Source: Burkholderiales bacterium (GTDB taxonomy: Bacteria > Pseudomonadota > Gammaproteobacteria > Burkholderiales > Casimicrobiaceae). Taken from it: a DNA stretch of 41,491 nt. Below, one piece after another: positions 16,486-26,344 of this stretch. How positions within the stretch are numbered: the first letter of the stretch is position 1; every line of letters begins with the position of its first letter. The stretch lies in contig JADZAQ010000119.1 of NCBI GenBank assembly GCA_020852555.1, positions 1 to 41,491 of the forward strand, in the 5' to 3' direction. Both the position numbers and the translations under genes were made by a program. The notes under the pieces are model-generated. The model searched no databases and was not told the origin of the DNA. It worked only from the letters and a program-made list of their open reading frames with translations.

Positions 16486-18387
16486 GTGACCTTTTCCCTG
16501 CGTACCCCTTTCCTTGCCCTTGCGGCGTCGACCCCCTCGCCCATGCCCTCCGGCGGTGCGCAGGCCACGCCCGCCGCGCGCATCCCGCTGCGCGACTTCT
16601 TCCGCAATCCCGAGCAGACGGCGTTTGCCATCTCGCCGGACGGTCGCTATCTCGCCTGGCTCGCGCCGTGGGAGCGCCGACTCAACGTCTTCGTGCGGCC
16701 GGTGGCGGGCGGCGAGGCGCTGCGCGTGACCGCCGAGACGGCGCGCGACATCGGCGGCTATTTCTGGAAGGGCGAGCGGATCGTCTTTGTGAAGGACTTC
16801 GGCGGTGACGAGAATTTCCACGTGGTCACCGTCGATCGCACGGGAGGCGAGCCGCGTGACCTCACGCCTGGGGACAAGGTGAAGGCCGACGTCGTCGACA
16901 TCCTGGAGGACGACGACCGGCACCTGATCCTCTCGCACAATCGCCGCGACGAGTCGGTGTTCGACGTCTTCCGCATCGACGTGACGACCGGCGCGGAAAC
17001 GCTCATTGCCGAGAATCCCGGCAACATCGTGAGCTGGGGCACCGATCACGACGGCAAGCTGCGCGTGGCCGGCACCTCGGACGGCGTCAACACCTCGCTC
17101 CTCTACCGCGAGAGCGAGGACGCCCCATTCCGGCCGATCGTCACCACGAGCTTCAAGGAGACCGTGGCGCCGCTCTTCTTCACCTTCGACAACCGGCGGC
17201 TCTACGTCGCGTCGAACCGCGGGCGCGACAAGGCGGCGATCTTCGAGTTCGACCCGGCCACCGCGCAGGAGGGGGAGCTCCTCGTCGAGAGCGACGAGGT
17301 CGACGTCGAGTCGCTGTCGTACTCGCGCAAGCGCAAGGTGCTCACCGCCGCGCGCTGGGTCACCTGGAAGGTGCAGCGGCGCTTCTTCGACGCCGAGACC
17401 GAGGCGATGTTCCGCGACGTCGAGGCGAAGCTCCCCGGCTTCGAGGTGAGCTTCACGTCGACCAACAAGGACGAGGACAAATTCATCGTGGCGGCGACCT
17501 CCGACCGCACGCCCGGCCAGCGCTATCTCTACGACAAGACCACGCGCGAGCTCACGCTGCTCGCCGACGTCGCGCCGTGGCTGCCCGCGGACGAGTTGGC
17601 AGCGATGCGGCCCGTCACCTACACCGCCCGCGACGGCCTCGTGATCCACGGCTACCTCACGCTGCCGAAGGGGGTCGAAGCGCGCAACCTGCCGGTCGTC
17701 GTCAACGTGCACGGCGGGCCGTGGGCGCGCGACGTGTGGGGCTTCAACCCCGAGGTGCAGTTCCTCGCCAACCGCGGCTACGCGGTGCTGCAGGTCAATT
17801 TCCGCGGCTCGACGGGCTACGGCCGCGCCTTCTGGGAGGCGTCGTTCCGCGAGTGGGGCCGCAAGATGCAGGACGACGTCACCGACGGCGTGCGCTGGCT
17901 CGTCGGCGAGGGCATCGCCGATGCGAAGCGGGTGGCGATCTACGGCGGCAGCTACGGCGGCTACGCGACGCTGGCGGGCCTCGCCTTCACCCCCGATCTG
18001 TACGCTGCCGGAGTCGACTACGTGGGTGTTTCCAACCTCCTCACCTTCATGAAGGCGATTCCGCCGTACTGGAAGCCGATGCTCGCCATGCTCCAGGAGA
18101 TGGTCGGCGACATGGAGAGCGACGAGGCGCTGTTGCGTGCGGCATCGCCGGTGTTCCATGCCGAGCGGATCACCGCGCCGCTCTTGATCGCGCAGGGGGC
18201 GAACGATCCGCGCGTCGTCAAAGCCGAGAGCGACCAGATGGTCGCGGCGATGCGGGCGCGCGGTGTCGAGGTCGAGTACCTCGTGAAGGATGACGAGGGC
18301 CACGGCTTTCGCAACGAGGAGAACCGCTTCGAGTTCTACGAGGCGATGGAGCGCTTCCTCGCGAAGCACCTCGCCGCGGCGAGCTGA
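16486..18387 (+). CDS. S9-family prolyl oligopeptidase-type serine peptidase
   Basis: A 633-residue alpha/beta-hydrolase peptidase (acylaminoacyl/dipeptidyl peptidase branch of S9). An N-terminal beta-propeller-like region starts at about residue 30 (FFRNPEQTAFAISPDGRYLAW) and continues to about 365. The C-terminal catalytic domain has the nucleophile motif GGSYGGYA (Ser489), the acid at Asp574 in GANDPRVVKAES, and His606 in DEGHGF. HGGPWARDVWGFNPEVQFLA is the oxyanion-loop region of this family. The GTG at 16486 follows GAGG by about 7 bp; a later ATG at 16543 is an alternative start. The N-terminus has only a weak hydrophobic stretch, so export is uncertain. Confidence 0.9.
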   Translation: MTFSLRTPFLALAASTPSPMPSGGAQATPAARIPLRDFFRNPEQTAFAISPDGRYLAWLAPWERRLNVFVRPVAGGEALRVTAETARDIGGYFWKGERIVFVKDFGGDENFHVVTVDRTGGEPRDLTPGDKVKADVVDILEDDDRHLILSHNRRDESVFDVFRIDVTTGAETLIAENPGNIVSWGTDHDGKLRVAGTSDGVNTSLLYRESEDAPFRPIVTTSFKETVAPLFFTFDNRRLYVASNRGRDKAAIFEFDPATAQEGELLVESDEVDVESLSYSRKRKVLTAARWVTWKVQRRFFDAETEAMFRDVEAKLPGFEVSFTSTNKDEDKFIVAATSDRTPGQRYLYDKTTRELTLLADVAPWLPADELAAMRPVTYTARDGLVIHGYLTLPKGVEARNLPVVVNVHGGPWARDVWGFNPEVQFLANRGYAVLQVNFRGSTGYGRAFWEASFREWGRKMQDDVTDGVRWLVGEGIADAKRVAIYGGSYGGYATLAGLAFTPDLYAAGVDYVGVSNLLTFMKAIPPYWKPMLAMLQEMVGDMESDEALLRAASPVFHAERITAPLLIAQGANDPRVVKAESDQMVAAMRARGVEVEYLVKDDEGHGFRNEENRFEFYEAMERFLAKHLAAAS

Positions 18388-18502
18388 CGGCGATGCGGCA
18401 GCACGCCCGCCCGCGCCGCCCGGTCCCCCGGGGTGATGATCGGGAAACAACGGGCAGCGGGGGCGGGCCGCTGACTACACCTGCTCGGCTGCGCGGCGAC
18501 GG

Positions 18503-18748
18503 CTACCGGGTGGTGCCGACGTCGCTCCGCCGCGCGGTGACGGTGATCGACGGCAGGCGTTGCACTTCGATGCCGTCGACGGTGGCGCCGGTGGGCACGC
18601 CGACCATCGGGGTGGACGGGGTGGCTACTGCCGACGCGGGGTGTCCCGTGATAGTGCCCGTGTACCAGCTGGCGCCGATGAGGCCGAGGGACACCAGCAC
18701 GACGGCGGCGGTGGCGGTGAGGACGCGGGCGAGGCGGCGGATCTGCAT
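18503..18748 (-). CDS. Small membrane-anchored or secreted protein, unknown function
   Basis: An 81-residue protein with a strong ribosome-binding site (AGGAG, 6 bp before the ATG at 18748). Residues about 5-30 are one hydrophobic helix after a basic start (MQIRRLARV), fitting a signal anchor or signal peptide. The rest is Pro/Thr/Val-rich, ending GIEVQRLPSITVTARRSD, a pattern resembling small exported proteins of betaproteobacteria. It is divergent from the winged-helix ATPase regulator, and four CTGAA repeats lie between them, so it is a likely target of that regulator. Function unknown. Confidence 0.65.
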   Translation of the reverse strand: MQIRRLARVLTATAAVVLVSLGLIGASWYTGTITGHPASAVATPSTPMVGVPTGATVDGIEVQRLPSITVTARRSDVGTTR

Positions 18749-18795
18749 GGTGGGCTCCTGGGCGCGGGTGGCGTTGACGACGGCGCCAATGTCCA

Positions 18796-18842
18796 CCTGA
18801 AGCGCGATCTGCGTCCTGAAAGCGACCTGAAACGTCGCTGAA
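18796..18842. promoter_or_regulatory. CTGAA direct-repeat operator in a divergent spacer
   Basis: CTGAA occurs at 18797, 18816, 18827 and 18838, so three of the four copies are spaced exactly 11 bp apart and one is 19 bp away. The wider units read CCTGAAGCG, CCTGAAAGCG and CCTGAAACG. Direct repeats on an 11-bp period are what OmpR/PhoB-type winged helices bind, and the adjacent regulator has such a domain at its N-terminus. Confidence 0.55.
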
Positions 18843-18927
18843 TCCTGCGCCGTACCGCAAAACCCATTTCGCACTCCTAGACTTTTCGCCGTGTGAAGAC
18901 CCCTCGCCTCGATTCGCATCGCCTGCC

Positions 18928-21507
18928 GTGACAACCCCCGCCACCTTGCCGGCCGCTCGCTGCCGCTTCGGACGCTTCGTCCTCGATCCCGCCGAGCGTC
19001 TGCTCCTGGCCGATGGCCAGCCGGTGACGCTCGGTGCGCGCGCCTTCGATGTCCTCGTCGCGCTGGTGGGCGAAGCCGGCCGGCTGGTGTCCAAGCGCGA
19101 GCTTCTCGATCGCGTGTGGTCGGGGCTCGTCGTCGAGGAGAACAATCTGCAGGTACAGGTGTCGGCCCTGCGCAAGCTGCTCGGTCCCGCCGCCCTCGCG
19201 ACGGTTCCGGGGCGTGGCTACCGGTTCGAGTTGCCGGTGGAATCCGGCGCCGAGGCGCTGGCGGCGGTCCCGACGGCCGCGGCGCAGGCGGCCCCGGCCT
19301 CGGAAGTGGCGGGCCCGACGTCGATCCCGACCAACGTCCCAGTGCGGCAGTCGGCGCTTTACGGTCGAACACAGGATCTCGACGCCCTCGGCACACTGCT
19401 CGCGGCTCACCCCGTGGTCACCATCACCGGGCCGGGTGGCATGGGCAAGACGCGACTCGCACTCGCCGTCGTCGCGCGTCTCGCGGCGGGCGGGGCGCAG
19501 GACTATCCCGACGGCGTGTGGTGGGTGGAGCTCGCCGCGCTCAGCGATGGCGACCTCGTGCCGGCAACGATCGCCGGCGTGCTCGGCGTGCACGCCGGGC
19601 AGGGCCGTTCGCTCGTCGATGCGCTGGTCGCGGTGCTCGCCTCGCAACGAATGCTGCTCGTCATCGACAACTGCGAGCACCTGACCGAGGCCGTCGCCGC
19701 GCTCGTCGATCGCCTGCGCGCGTCCGCGCCCGGCGTGCGGATTCTGCTCACCAGCCAGGAGACGCTCAAGGTGCCCGACGAGCGCGTCTATCGCGTGGGT
19801 GCTCTGGCGCTCCCCGCGGCCAGCGCGAGCGATGACGCCGCGCGGGCCGGCGCCGTGGCACTCTTCGCGGCACGCGCCGAGGCGGTCGATCCGCACTTCG
19901 CGCTGACCCCGGCGAACGTGCAGCAGGTGGTGGAGATCTGTCGCCGCCTCGACGGTATTCCGCTCGCCATCGAACTCGCCGCGGCGCGCGTGCCCTTGTT
20001 GGGCGTCGAGGGCCTGCGCGCCAAGCTCGACCACCGCTTCGCGGTGCTGACCGCCGGCGCGCGCGTCGTGCTGCGTCGGCACCAGACGCTGCGCGCGACG
20101 CTGGAATGGAGTCACGGCCTGCTCACCGCCGAGGAGCAGCGCGTCTTCCGGCGGCTCGGCGTGTTCGCCGGCAGCTTCACGCTGGAGGCCGCGCAGCACG
20201 TCGCGGGCGACGACGGGATCGACGGCTGGGCGGCGCTCGACCATCTGGGCGCGCTCGTCGACAAATCGCTCGTTCTCGCCGAAGGCGATCCGATCCCGCG
20301 CTACCGGCTGCTCGAGACCACGCGCGCCTACGCGCTGGAACGGCTGGGTGATGCACAGGAGACGTCGCTCATGCTGCGCCGGCACGCCGAGGCGCTCCTC
20401 GAGCGGCTCACGGCGATCGCCCGCGTGACTGCGACGGACAGCGGCTGGCGTAGCGCGCACGCCCACGCGGTACCGGAGCTCGACAACCTGCGCGCGGCAC
20501 TCACCTGGGTCGCGCAGGCCGGCGATGGCAACGAGCTTGCGATCGGACTCGTCGCCTGCTCGGAGCCGGTCTGGGCGGCGACCTTCCAGATGCAGGAGGG
20601 TTTCACGCGTGGTGCGAGGCTGGCGACGCAGGTGCACGACGGTCTCCCGCGATCGCTCGTCGCACGGTTCTGGGCGACGCTCGCGAGTCTCGGCCTGGAT
20701 TCCGTGCGGCGCGAGGCCTACGACGCCGCCGTGCGGTCGGTCGAACTCTATCGGACGGAGGGCGAGCCGGACGAGCTCTACAGAGCCCTCCTGACCGCGG
20801 CGGTGCTCGGCTGTCGTTTCGCCACGGCCGAGGAGGTCGGACATTCCATCACCGAAGCCGAGGCACTGATCGAGCCGGATTGGCCTGCGGTGTCGCGGGT
20901 GCGTCTCGAGTTCGCGCGTTCGTGCTGGTTCGATCTGCAGGGCTGCTACGAGGAATCCCTCGCCGCCGCGCAGCGACAGGTGGACGTCTGTCTTGCCAGC
21001 GGCAAAGAGGTCGGCAGCCACTACGCCATGTCGAACGTGGTGGAGGCGCTCCTCGCGCTTGGCAGCTACGAGACTGCGCTCGCCCAGGCGCGGGCGTCGA
21101 TCGCGCGTCTCGAAGTGCTGGGCCGCGCCTCCGGAGCGGGGCACCTGTGGATGGGCGCGATGGTCGCCGAGTTGCTGCTCGGCGACCTCGATGCGGCGCG
21201 GGCGTCGGGGCGCGCTGCGTATGCGCTCCTGCTGCGCGAAGGCGACGAGGTGCGCACGCTGCGGCCGCTCGCGCTCCTCCTGCTGCGTAGCGGCCGGCCC
21301 GTCGATGCCGCACGGCTCGTGGGGTACGCCGACGCCCTCGAGCAACGCGCCGGCATCCCCCGCGCGGATGGGAATCCGATCGTCCGGAAGGCGCTGCACG
21401 CCGAACTTGCCGCTACCTTCGATGTCGAGGAACTGGCGCGCCTCGCCGCCGATGGCGCCGCTCTGCGCGAGACGGACGCCATGCGTCTCGCGCTGGAGCT
21501 GACGTAA
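18928..21507 (+). CDS. Winged-helix transcriptional regulator with STAND-like ATPase and helical-repeat C-terminus
   Basis: An 859-residue cytosolic regulator. Residues about 12-104 are an OmpR/CadC-type winged helix (RFGRFVLDPAERLLLADGQ, then VSKRELLDRVW and VSALRKLLG, ending VPGRGYRFELPV). After an Ala-rich linker comes a predicted ATPase: Walker A GPGGMGKT at 168-175, Walker B LLVIDNCEH, LLTSQETLKV, and the GIPLAIELAAARVPLLGVEGL stretch typical of this COG3903-like group. The C-terminal half from about residue 480 is helical, TPR-like, without a clear signature. Start is GTG at 18928. Such STAND-like proteins usually switch on ligand binding. It probably controls the divergent 81-aa gene and itself through the CTGAA repeats. 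Confidence 0.88.
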   Translation: MTTPATLPAARCRFGRFVLDPAERLLLADGQPVTLGARAFDVLVALVGEAGRLVSKRELLDRVWSGLVVEENNLQVQVSALRKLLGPAALATVPGRGYRFELPVESGAEALAAVPTAAAQAAPASEVAGPTSIPTNVPVRQSALYGRTQDLDALGTLLAAHPVVTITGPGGMGKTRLALAVVARLAAGGAQDYPDGVWWVELAALSDGDLVPATIAGVLGVHAGQGRSLVDALVAVLASQRMLLVIDNCEHLTEAVAALVDRLRASAPGVRILLTSQETLKVPDERVYRVGALALPAASASDDAARAGAVALFAARAEAVDPHFALTPANVQQVVEICRRLDGIPLAIELAAARVPLLGVEGLRAKLDHRFAVLTAGARVVLRRHQTLRATLEWSHGLLTAEEQRVFRRLGVFAGSFTLEAAQHVAGDDGIDGWAALDHLGALVDKSLVLAEGDPIPRYRLLETTRAYALERLGDAQETSLMLRRHAEALLERLTAIARVTATDSGWRSAHAHAVPELDNLRAALTWVAQAGDGNELAIGLVACSEPVWAATFQMQEGFTRGARLATQVHDGLPRSLVARFWATLASLGLDSVRREAYDAAVRSVELYRTEGEPDELYRALLTAAVLGCRFATAEEVGHSITEAEALIEPDWPAVSRVRLEFARSCWFDLQGCYEESLAAAQRQVDVCLASGKEVGSHYAMSNVVEALLALGSYETALAQARASIARLEVLGRASGAGHLWMGAMVAELLLGDLDAARASGRAAYALLLREGDEVRTLRPLALLLLRSGRPVDAARLVGYADALEQRAGIPRADGNPIVRKALHAELAATFDVEELARLAADGAALRETDAMRLALELT

Positions 21508-21609
21508 GGCGCAAAGGCGCCTGCTGTCGAGGCCCGCTTGCTGTCGCGCACCGCGGCGCGTGCGCCGGGCGCAGGTATCATTTCGCACCTGCTCAAGTCC
21601 CTCGCCACC

Positions 21610-22992
21610 GTGGCCATTCCCCTCAATGCAATCGTGCTCGCTGCCGGCCAGGGCAAGCGCATGCGCTCGACGTTGCCGAAAGTGCTGCACCCGCTCGCCG
21701 GGCAGCCGCTGGTCGCGCACGTGCTGGCCGCGGTGCGCGCGCTCGCGCCACGCACCATCGCCGTGGTGGTCGGGGCGGGCGCCGATAACGTGCGCGACGC
21801 GCTCGCGGGCGACGCTCTCGTCTTTGCGGTGCAGGATCCGCCGCGGGGGACCGGTGACGCGACGCGCGTCGGCCTCGATGCGCTGGCGCCGGATGGCGTG
21901 ACGCTCGTCACCATCGGCGACATTCCACTGGCCCCCGTCGAAGCGTTGTCCCGCGTGGTCGCTGCCGCGGCGCAGGGACAGCTCGCGGTGCTGACCGCGC
22001 GCGTGAGCGACCCTTCCGGACTCGGCCGGATCGTTCGCGACGATACCGGCTGCGTGCGCGCGATCGTCGAGGAGCGCGACGCGACCGACGTCGAGCGTCG
22101 GATCGACGAGATCAATACCGGCGTGCTGGCCGCTCCCACCACACTGCTCCGCGAGTGGGTGAGCCGATTGCGTCCCGACAACGCGCAGGGCGAGTACTAC
22201 CTGACCGATATCGTCGCGCTCGCCTGCGCCGACGGGGTGCCCGTGGTCGCCGAACTTGCGCTGGACGAGCGCGACGTCGCCGGCATCAACGATCGGGCGC
22301 AGCTCGCCGCCGTCGAGCGCATCGTGCAGCAGCGGCGTGCGCAAGCCCTGATGCGCGACGGCGTGACGCTCGCCGATCCCGCGCGTTTCGACGTGCGCGG
22401 CAAGCTCGCCTGCGGGCGCGACGTGACGATCGACGTCGGCTGCATCTTCGAAGGCGAGGTGACGCTCGCCGACGGCGTGCATATCGGGCCGTATTGCGTG
22501 CTGCGCGACGTGACGATCGGCGCAGGTACCTCGATCGAGGCGTATTCGCACCTCGTCGGTGCGCAGGTCGGCGCCGACTGCCGGATCGGGCCGTACGCGC
22601 GGCTGCGACCGGGAGCCTCGCTCGCGGCCGCCGTGCACGTCGGCAACTTCGTCGAGGTGAAGGCGAGTGCGCTCGGGCCGGGCAGCAAGGCCAATCACCT
22701 TGCCTACATCGGCGACACCACGATGGGTGCCGGCGTGAACTACGGCGCCGGCTCGATCACCGCCAATTACGATGGGGTCGCCAAGCACCGCACCACGATC
22801 GGCGACCGCGTGAGCATCGGCAGCAATTGCGTCCTCGTCGCACCGATCAACGTGGGCGCCGGTGCGACGATCGGCGCCGGAAGCGTGGTCGCACAGGACG
22901 CGCCGGCCGGCAAGCTCACCGTCGCGCGTCCGCGGCAGTCGACGATCGAAGGCTGGCAGCGGCCAGCCAGGAACACCTCGGAAGGAAGCTAG
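21610..22992 (+). CDS. glmU: Bifunctional UDP-N-acetylglucosamine pyrophosphorylase / glucosamine-1-phosphate N-acetyltransferase
   Basis: A 460-residue cytosolic enzyme that acetylates glucosamine 1-phosphate and then joins it to UMP from UTP, giving UDP-GlcNAc for peptidoglycan and LPS. The N-terminal nucleotidyltransferase motif [16 protein letters not shown] is at residues 10-25; [18 protein letters not shown] and [10 protein letters not shown] follow. The C-terminal half is a left-handed beta-helix of hexapeptide repeats with [30 protein letters not shown] and [24 protein letters not shown], which contains the acetyltransferase active site. GTG at 21610 gives the normal N-terminus and length. 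glmS begins 2 bp after its stop, so the two are one operon. Confidence 0.97.
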   Translation: MAIPLNAIVLAAGQGKRMRSTLPKVLHPLAGQPLVAHVLAAVRALAPRTIAVVVGAGADNVRDALAGDALVFAVQDPPRGTGDATRVGLDALAPDGVTLVTIGDIPLAPVEALSRVVAAAAQGQLAVLTARVSDPSGLGRIVRDDTGCVRAIVEERDATDVERRIDEINTGVLAAPTTLLREWVSRLRPDNAQGEYYLTDIVALACADGVPVVAELALDERDVAGINDRAQLAAVERIVQQRRAQALMRDGVTLADPARFDVRGKLACGRDVTIDVGCIFEGEVTLADGVHIGPYCVLRDVTIGAGTSIEAYSHLVGAQVGADCRIGPYARLRPGASLAAAVHVGNFVEVKASALGPGSKANHLAYIGDTTMGAGVNYGAGSITANYDGVAKHRTTIGDRVSIGSNCVLVAPINVGAGATIGAGSVVAQDAPAGKLTVARPRQSTIEGWQRPARNTSEGS

Positions 22993-22994
22993 CG

Positions 22995-24833
22995 ATGTGC
23001 GGCATCGTCGGCGCGGCATCGGCGCGCAACGTGGTTCCGATTCTCATCGAGAGCATCGGCCGCCTCGAATACCGCGGCTACGATTCGACCGGGCTCGCGG
23101 TGCTCAACGGCGCACATGGCACGTCGCTCGAGCGCCTCGTCTCCACGGCGCGCGTGGCCGACCTCGCGGTGCAGGCGGAGCAGCGCCAACTCATCGGCAC
23201 CACCGGGATCTCGCACACCCGCTGGGCGACGCACGGCGCGCCGTCGACGGTCAACGCGCATCCGCATCTCTCCGGCGGCGAGATCGCGGTGGTGCACAAC
23301 GGCATCATCGAGAACTACGAGGCGCTGCGCGCGCGCTTGCAGGCGGCGGGGTACGTGTTTTGCACGCAGACCGACACCGAGACGATCGCGCACCTCGTGC
23401 ACTGGTACTGGCACGGCGACGCGAAGCAGGACCTCCTGCGCGCGGTGCAGCTGGCGGTCGCCGAGTTCACGGGCGCGTACGCGATTGCCGTGATCTCGTC
23501 GCGCGAGCCCGGCCGCGTGGTCGGCGCACGTCAGGGGAGCCCGCTCGTCGTCGGCATCGGCGCCGAAGACCACTTCCTGGCCTCCGATGCGACGGCACTC
23601 ATGTCAGTCACGCAGCAGGTCGTGTACCTCGAGGAAGGCGACGTCGCCGACGTCCGCCGCGAGCGCTACGCGATCTACGACGCGCAAGGCGAGAACGTGC
23701 AGCGCGCGACGGTCACGGTGACCGCCTCGGCTGCAGCCGTCGAGCTCGGACCCTACCGTCACTTCATGCAGAAGGAGATCTTCGAGCAGCCGCGCGCCGT
23801 CGCCGATACGCTCGAGGGGATCGCGCGCATCCAGCCCGCGCTCTTCGGCGTCGCCGCCGAGGACGTGCTGCCGGCGATCGATTCGGTGCTGATGCTCGCC
23901 TGCGGGACGAGCTACTACTCGTCGCTCGTGGCTCGACAGTGGATCGAGACGCTGGCCCGCATCCCCTGCACCGTCGAGATCGCCAGCGAGTACCGCTACC
24001 GCGTGAGCGTGCCGAACCGGCGCACGCTCGTCGTCGTCGTCTCGCAGTCGGGCGAGACCGCCGACACGCTCGCCGCACTGAAGCACGCGAAGTCGCTCGG
24101 TCACGAGCACACGCTCGCGATCTGCAACGTGGCGACCAGCACGATGGTGCGCGAGACCGCGCTCGGCTTCCTCACCCGCGCCGGAACCGAGATCGGCGTC
24201 GCGTCGACCAAGGCGTTCACCACGCAGCTAGTCGCCCATTTTCTCCTCGCACTCACCATCGCCAAGCTGCGCGGCCGTCTCGACGACGCCGACGAGGCGA
24301 AGTGGCTGCGCGGCTTGCGTCACCTGCCGGCGGCGATCCAGGGCGCGCTCGCCCTCGAGCCGCACCTGATCGGATGGGCGCAGGCGTTCGCGAGGAAGCA
24401 GCACGCGCTCTTCCTCGGCCGCGGAATCCACTACCCCATCGCGCTCGAAGGCGCGTTGAAGCTGAAGGAGATCAGCTACATCCACGCCGAGGCCTATCCC
24501 GCCGGCGAGCTGAAGCACGGTCCCCTCGCGCTCGTCGACGCCGAAATGCCGGTCGTCGCGATCGCGCCCAACGACGCACTCCTCGAAAAGCTCAAGAGCA
24601 ACCTGCAGGAAGTGCGCGCGCGTGGCGGCGAGCTCTACGTCGTCGCCGACCTCGACAGCCGCCTCACCACCGGCGAGGGGCTGCACGTCATCCGCGTCGC
24701 CGAGCACGCCGGGCTCCTCTCACCCGTGGTGCACGTGATCCCGTTGCAGCTCCTCGCGTATCACACGGCGGTGCTGCGCGGCACCGACGTCGACAAGCCG
24801 CGCAACCTCGCGAAGAGCGTGACGGTGGAGTAG
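22995..24833 (+). CDS. glmS: Glutamine--fructose-6-phosphate aminotransferase (isomerizing)
   Basis: A 612-residue enzyme making glucosamine 6-phosphate from fructose 6-phosphate and glutamine, the first step of the UDP-GlcNAc pathway. The N-terminal glutaminase has the processed nucleophile Cys2 (MCGIVGA), [24 protein letters not shown] and HNGIIENY. The C-terminal part has two SIS sugar-isomerase domains with [52 protein letters not shown], and the terminal [13 protein letters not shown]. The ribosome-binding site (GAAGGAAG) lies inside the end of glmU, which stops 2 bp before the ATG. Length is normal. The accessory island starts 182 bp after its stop; that spacer shows no gene or obvious terminator. 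Confidence 0.97.
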   Translation: MCGIVGAASARNVVPILIESIGRLEYRGYDSTGLAVLNGAHGTSLERLVSTARVADLAVQAEQRQLIGTTGISHTRWATHGAPSTVNAHPHLSGGEIAVVHNGIIENYEALRARLQAAGYVFCTQTDTETIAHLVHWYWHGDAKQDLLRAVQLAVAEFTGAYAIAVISSREPGRVVGARQGSPLVVGIGAEDHFLASDATALMSVTQQVVYLEEGDVADVRRERYAIYDAQGENVQRATVTVTASAAAVELGPYRHFMQKEIFEQPRAVADTLEGIARIQPALFGVAAEDVLPAIDSVLMLACGTSYYSSLVARQWIETLARIPCTVEIASEYRYRVSVPNRRTLVVVVSQSGETADTLAALKHAKSLGHEHTLAICNVATSTMVRETALGFLTRAGTEIGVASTKAFTTQLVAHFLLALTIAKLRGRLDDADEAKWLRGLRHLPAAIQGALALEPHLIGWAQAFARKQHALFLGRGIHYPIALEGALKLKEISYIHAEAYPAGELKHGPLALVDAEMPVVAIAPNDALLEKLKSNLQEVRARGGELYVVADLDSRLTTGEGLHVIRVAEHAGLLSPVVHVIPLQLLAYHTAVLRGTDVDKPRNLAKSVTVE

Positions 24834-25015
24834 CGGGTACTGGCGCGGCGGCTGTGTGCCGTGAGCGTGCCATACAGGACATCGGCGCCGGACAGCGTCG
24901 CAGGCCGGTTCGATTGCGCAATGGCTGGGTACGCTTGCATTTAGCCGAAGCGCCAACTAGCGATTAGCCGTAGCTCGGACTTGCGTCCAGCCGCGTCAGA
25001 TGCGTATCGTACGGC

Positions 25016-26265
25016 ATGCTTGGCGCCGCCCGAACGATTCCCCGTCTGCTCGCCCCCCGTCTGGGTGCTGCGCTCCGCGATTCCCCGGCGGTCCTTGTCC
25101 ATGGGTCGCGGCAAAGCGGCAAGACGACGCTCGTGCGCATCGTCGGTGAGGAGCGTGACTATCACTACGTGACCTTCGACAATGATTCGGTTCGGACTGC
25201 CGCGAAAGCCGACCCGATCGGATTCGTTGCCCGACTCCCGAATCGCTCGATTCTGGATGAGGTCCAACGCGTTCCCGAGATCTTCACTTCACTCAAGGCA
25301 GAGATCGATCGGCGTCGCACGGCGGGGCGCTTCATCCTGACCGGGTCGGCCAACGTGCTGCTGGTGCCGCAGCTGGTCGACTCGCTCGCGGGGCGGATGG
25401 AGATCCTGCGGTTACACCCATTGGCTCAGACGGAAATCGAGGGAGCCTCTCCCCGCTTCATCGATCATCTGTTCCGCAGAAAATTCAAGACATCGTTATG
25501 CGAGCCGCTTGGTTCCGAGTTGGCTAGACGCGTCGTCAGCGGAGGTTATCCAGCCGCCTTGGCTCGAAGGCCGGCGCTACGCCGCCGCACCTGGTACCGG
25601 GATTATGTGGACACGCAGATCCAGCGCGACGTGCGTGACCTCAGCCGCCTGCGCTCTCTCGACACCCTACCGAAGCTGATCAGGCTGGCGGCGGCGTACA
25701 CCGCCGGCTCGTCAATGTCGCAGACCTCGCTGCACCCTTTGAGCTGACGCGTCAGACGATCCATGAGCACGTGACCTTGCTCGAGCGCGTGTTCTTGCTG
25801 GATCGATTGCCGTCATGGCACACCAACCAGATGAGCCGCCTGGTGAAGCGCGCCAAACTGCACATCGGCGACACCGGCGTTGCGTGTGCCCTGCTCGGGC
25901 TCGATGCTGCGCAACTGGATGCCGACCGTGCCACGTTTGGTCCGATGCTCGAGACATTCGTTTTGCAGGAGTTGAAGCGCCAGGCCAGCGGGCAGGCGGA
26001 TCCTGTCGCCTTCCACCACTTCCGGGATCGAGATGATTTCGAGGTCGACATTGTTCTGGAGAAGGACGGTGCGCGGCTGGCTGGGGTCGAAGTCAAGGCG
26101 GCGGCCTCCGTGAGCGAGCGAGATCTGCGCGGATTGCGAAAACTGCGCGCCGTTGCCGGAAATCGTTTCGTCGCAGGTGTTGTGCTCTATGACGGTGAGG
26201 CGACCATCGACTTCGGCGACCGGCTGTTTGCAGTTCCGGTTCGTGCGCTTTGGGAGACGGCATGA
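25016..26265 (+). pseudogene. Frameshifted AAA ATPase of the DUF4143 family
   Basis: The reading frame codes for a DUF4143-type ATPase split by a one-base loss. The first part (25016-25747, 243 codons) has Walker A GSRQSGKT (residues 30-37), Walker B-like SILDEVQRV (79-86) and the sensor stretch FILTGSANVLLVP. Homology then continues in another frame from about base 25705 (RLVNVADLAAPFELTRQTIH, HVTLLERVFLLDRLPSWHT) through the winged helix into the nuclease-like C-terminus (FEVDIVLEKDG, GVEVKA), ending at 26265. Restoring one base near 25697-25708 would give about 416 residues, normal for the family. In these proteins the C-terminus has a PD-(D/E)XK-like fold. It may be a real pseudogene or a sequencing error in the GC-rich run CCGCCGG. 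It heads the island and is distinct from the second copy at 29612. Confidence 0.8.
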
Positions 26266-26344
26266 CGTCGCATCCCGGTCTCACAGCCAGCCCATGGTTG
26301 GTGCCTGATGTGTTTGCACCAGCAACCAAGGAGCTTCTGGCCGG

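Noticed and set aside
18877..23019. Very long open frame on the minus strand (1380 codons)
   Set aside because: It lies opposite the regulator and glmU, is Arg/Ala/His/Asp-rich without any domain, and results from high GC at third positions.
24834..25015. tRNA or attachment site at the left edge of the island
   Set aside because: A short GGTTCGATT stretch recalls a T-loop, but no acceptor or anticodon stem can be drawn, and no integrase is nearby.
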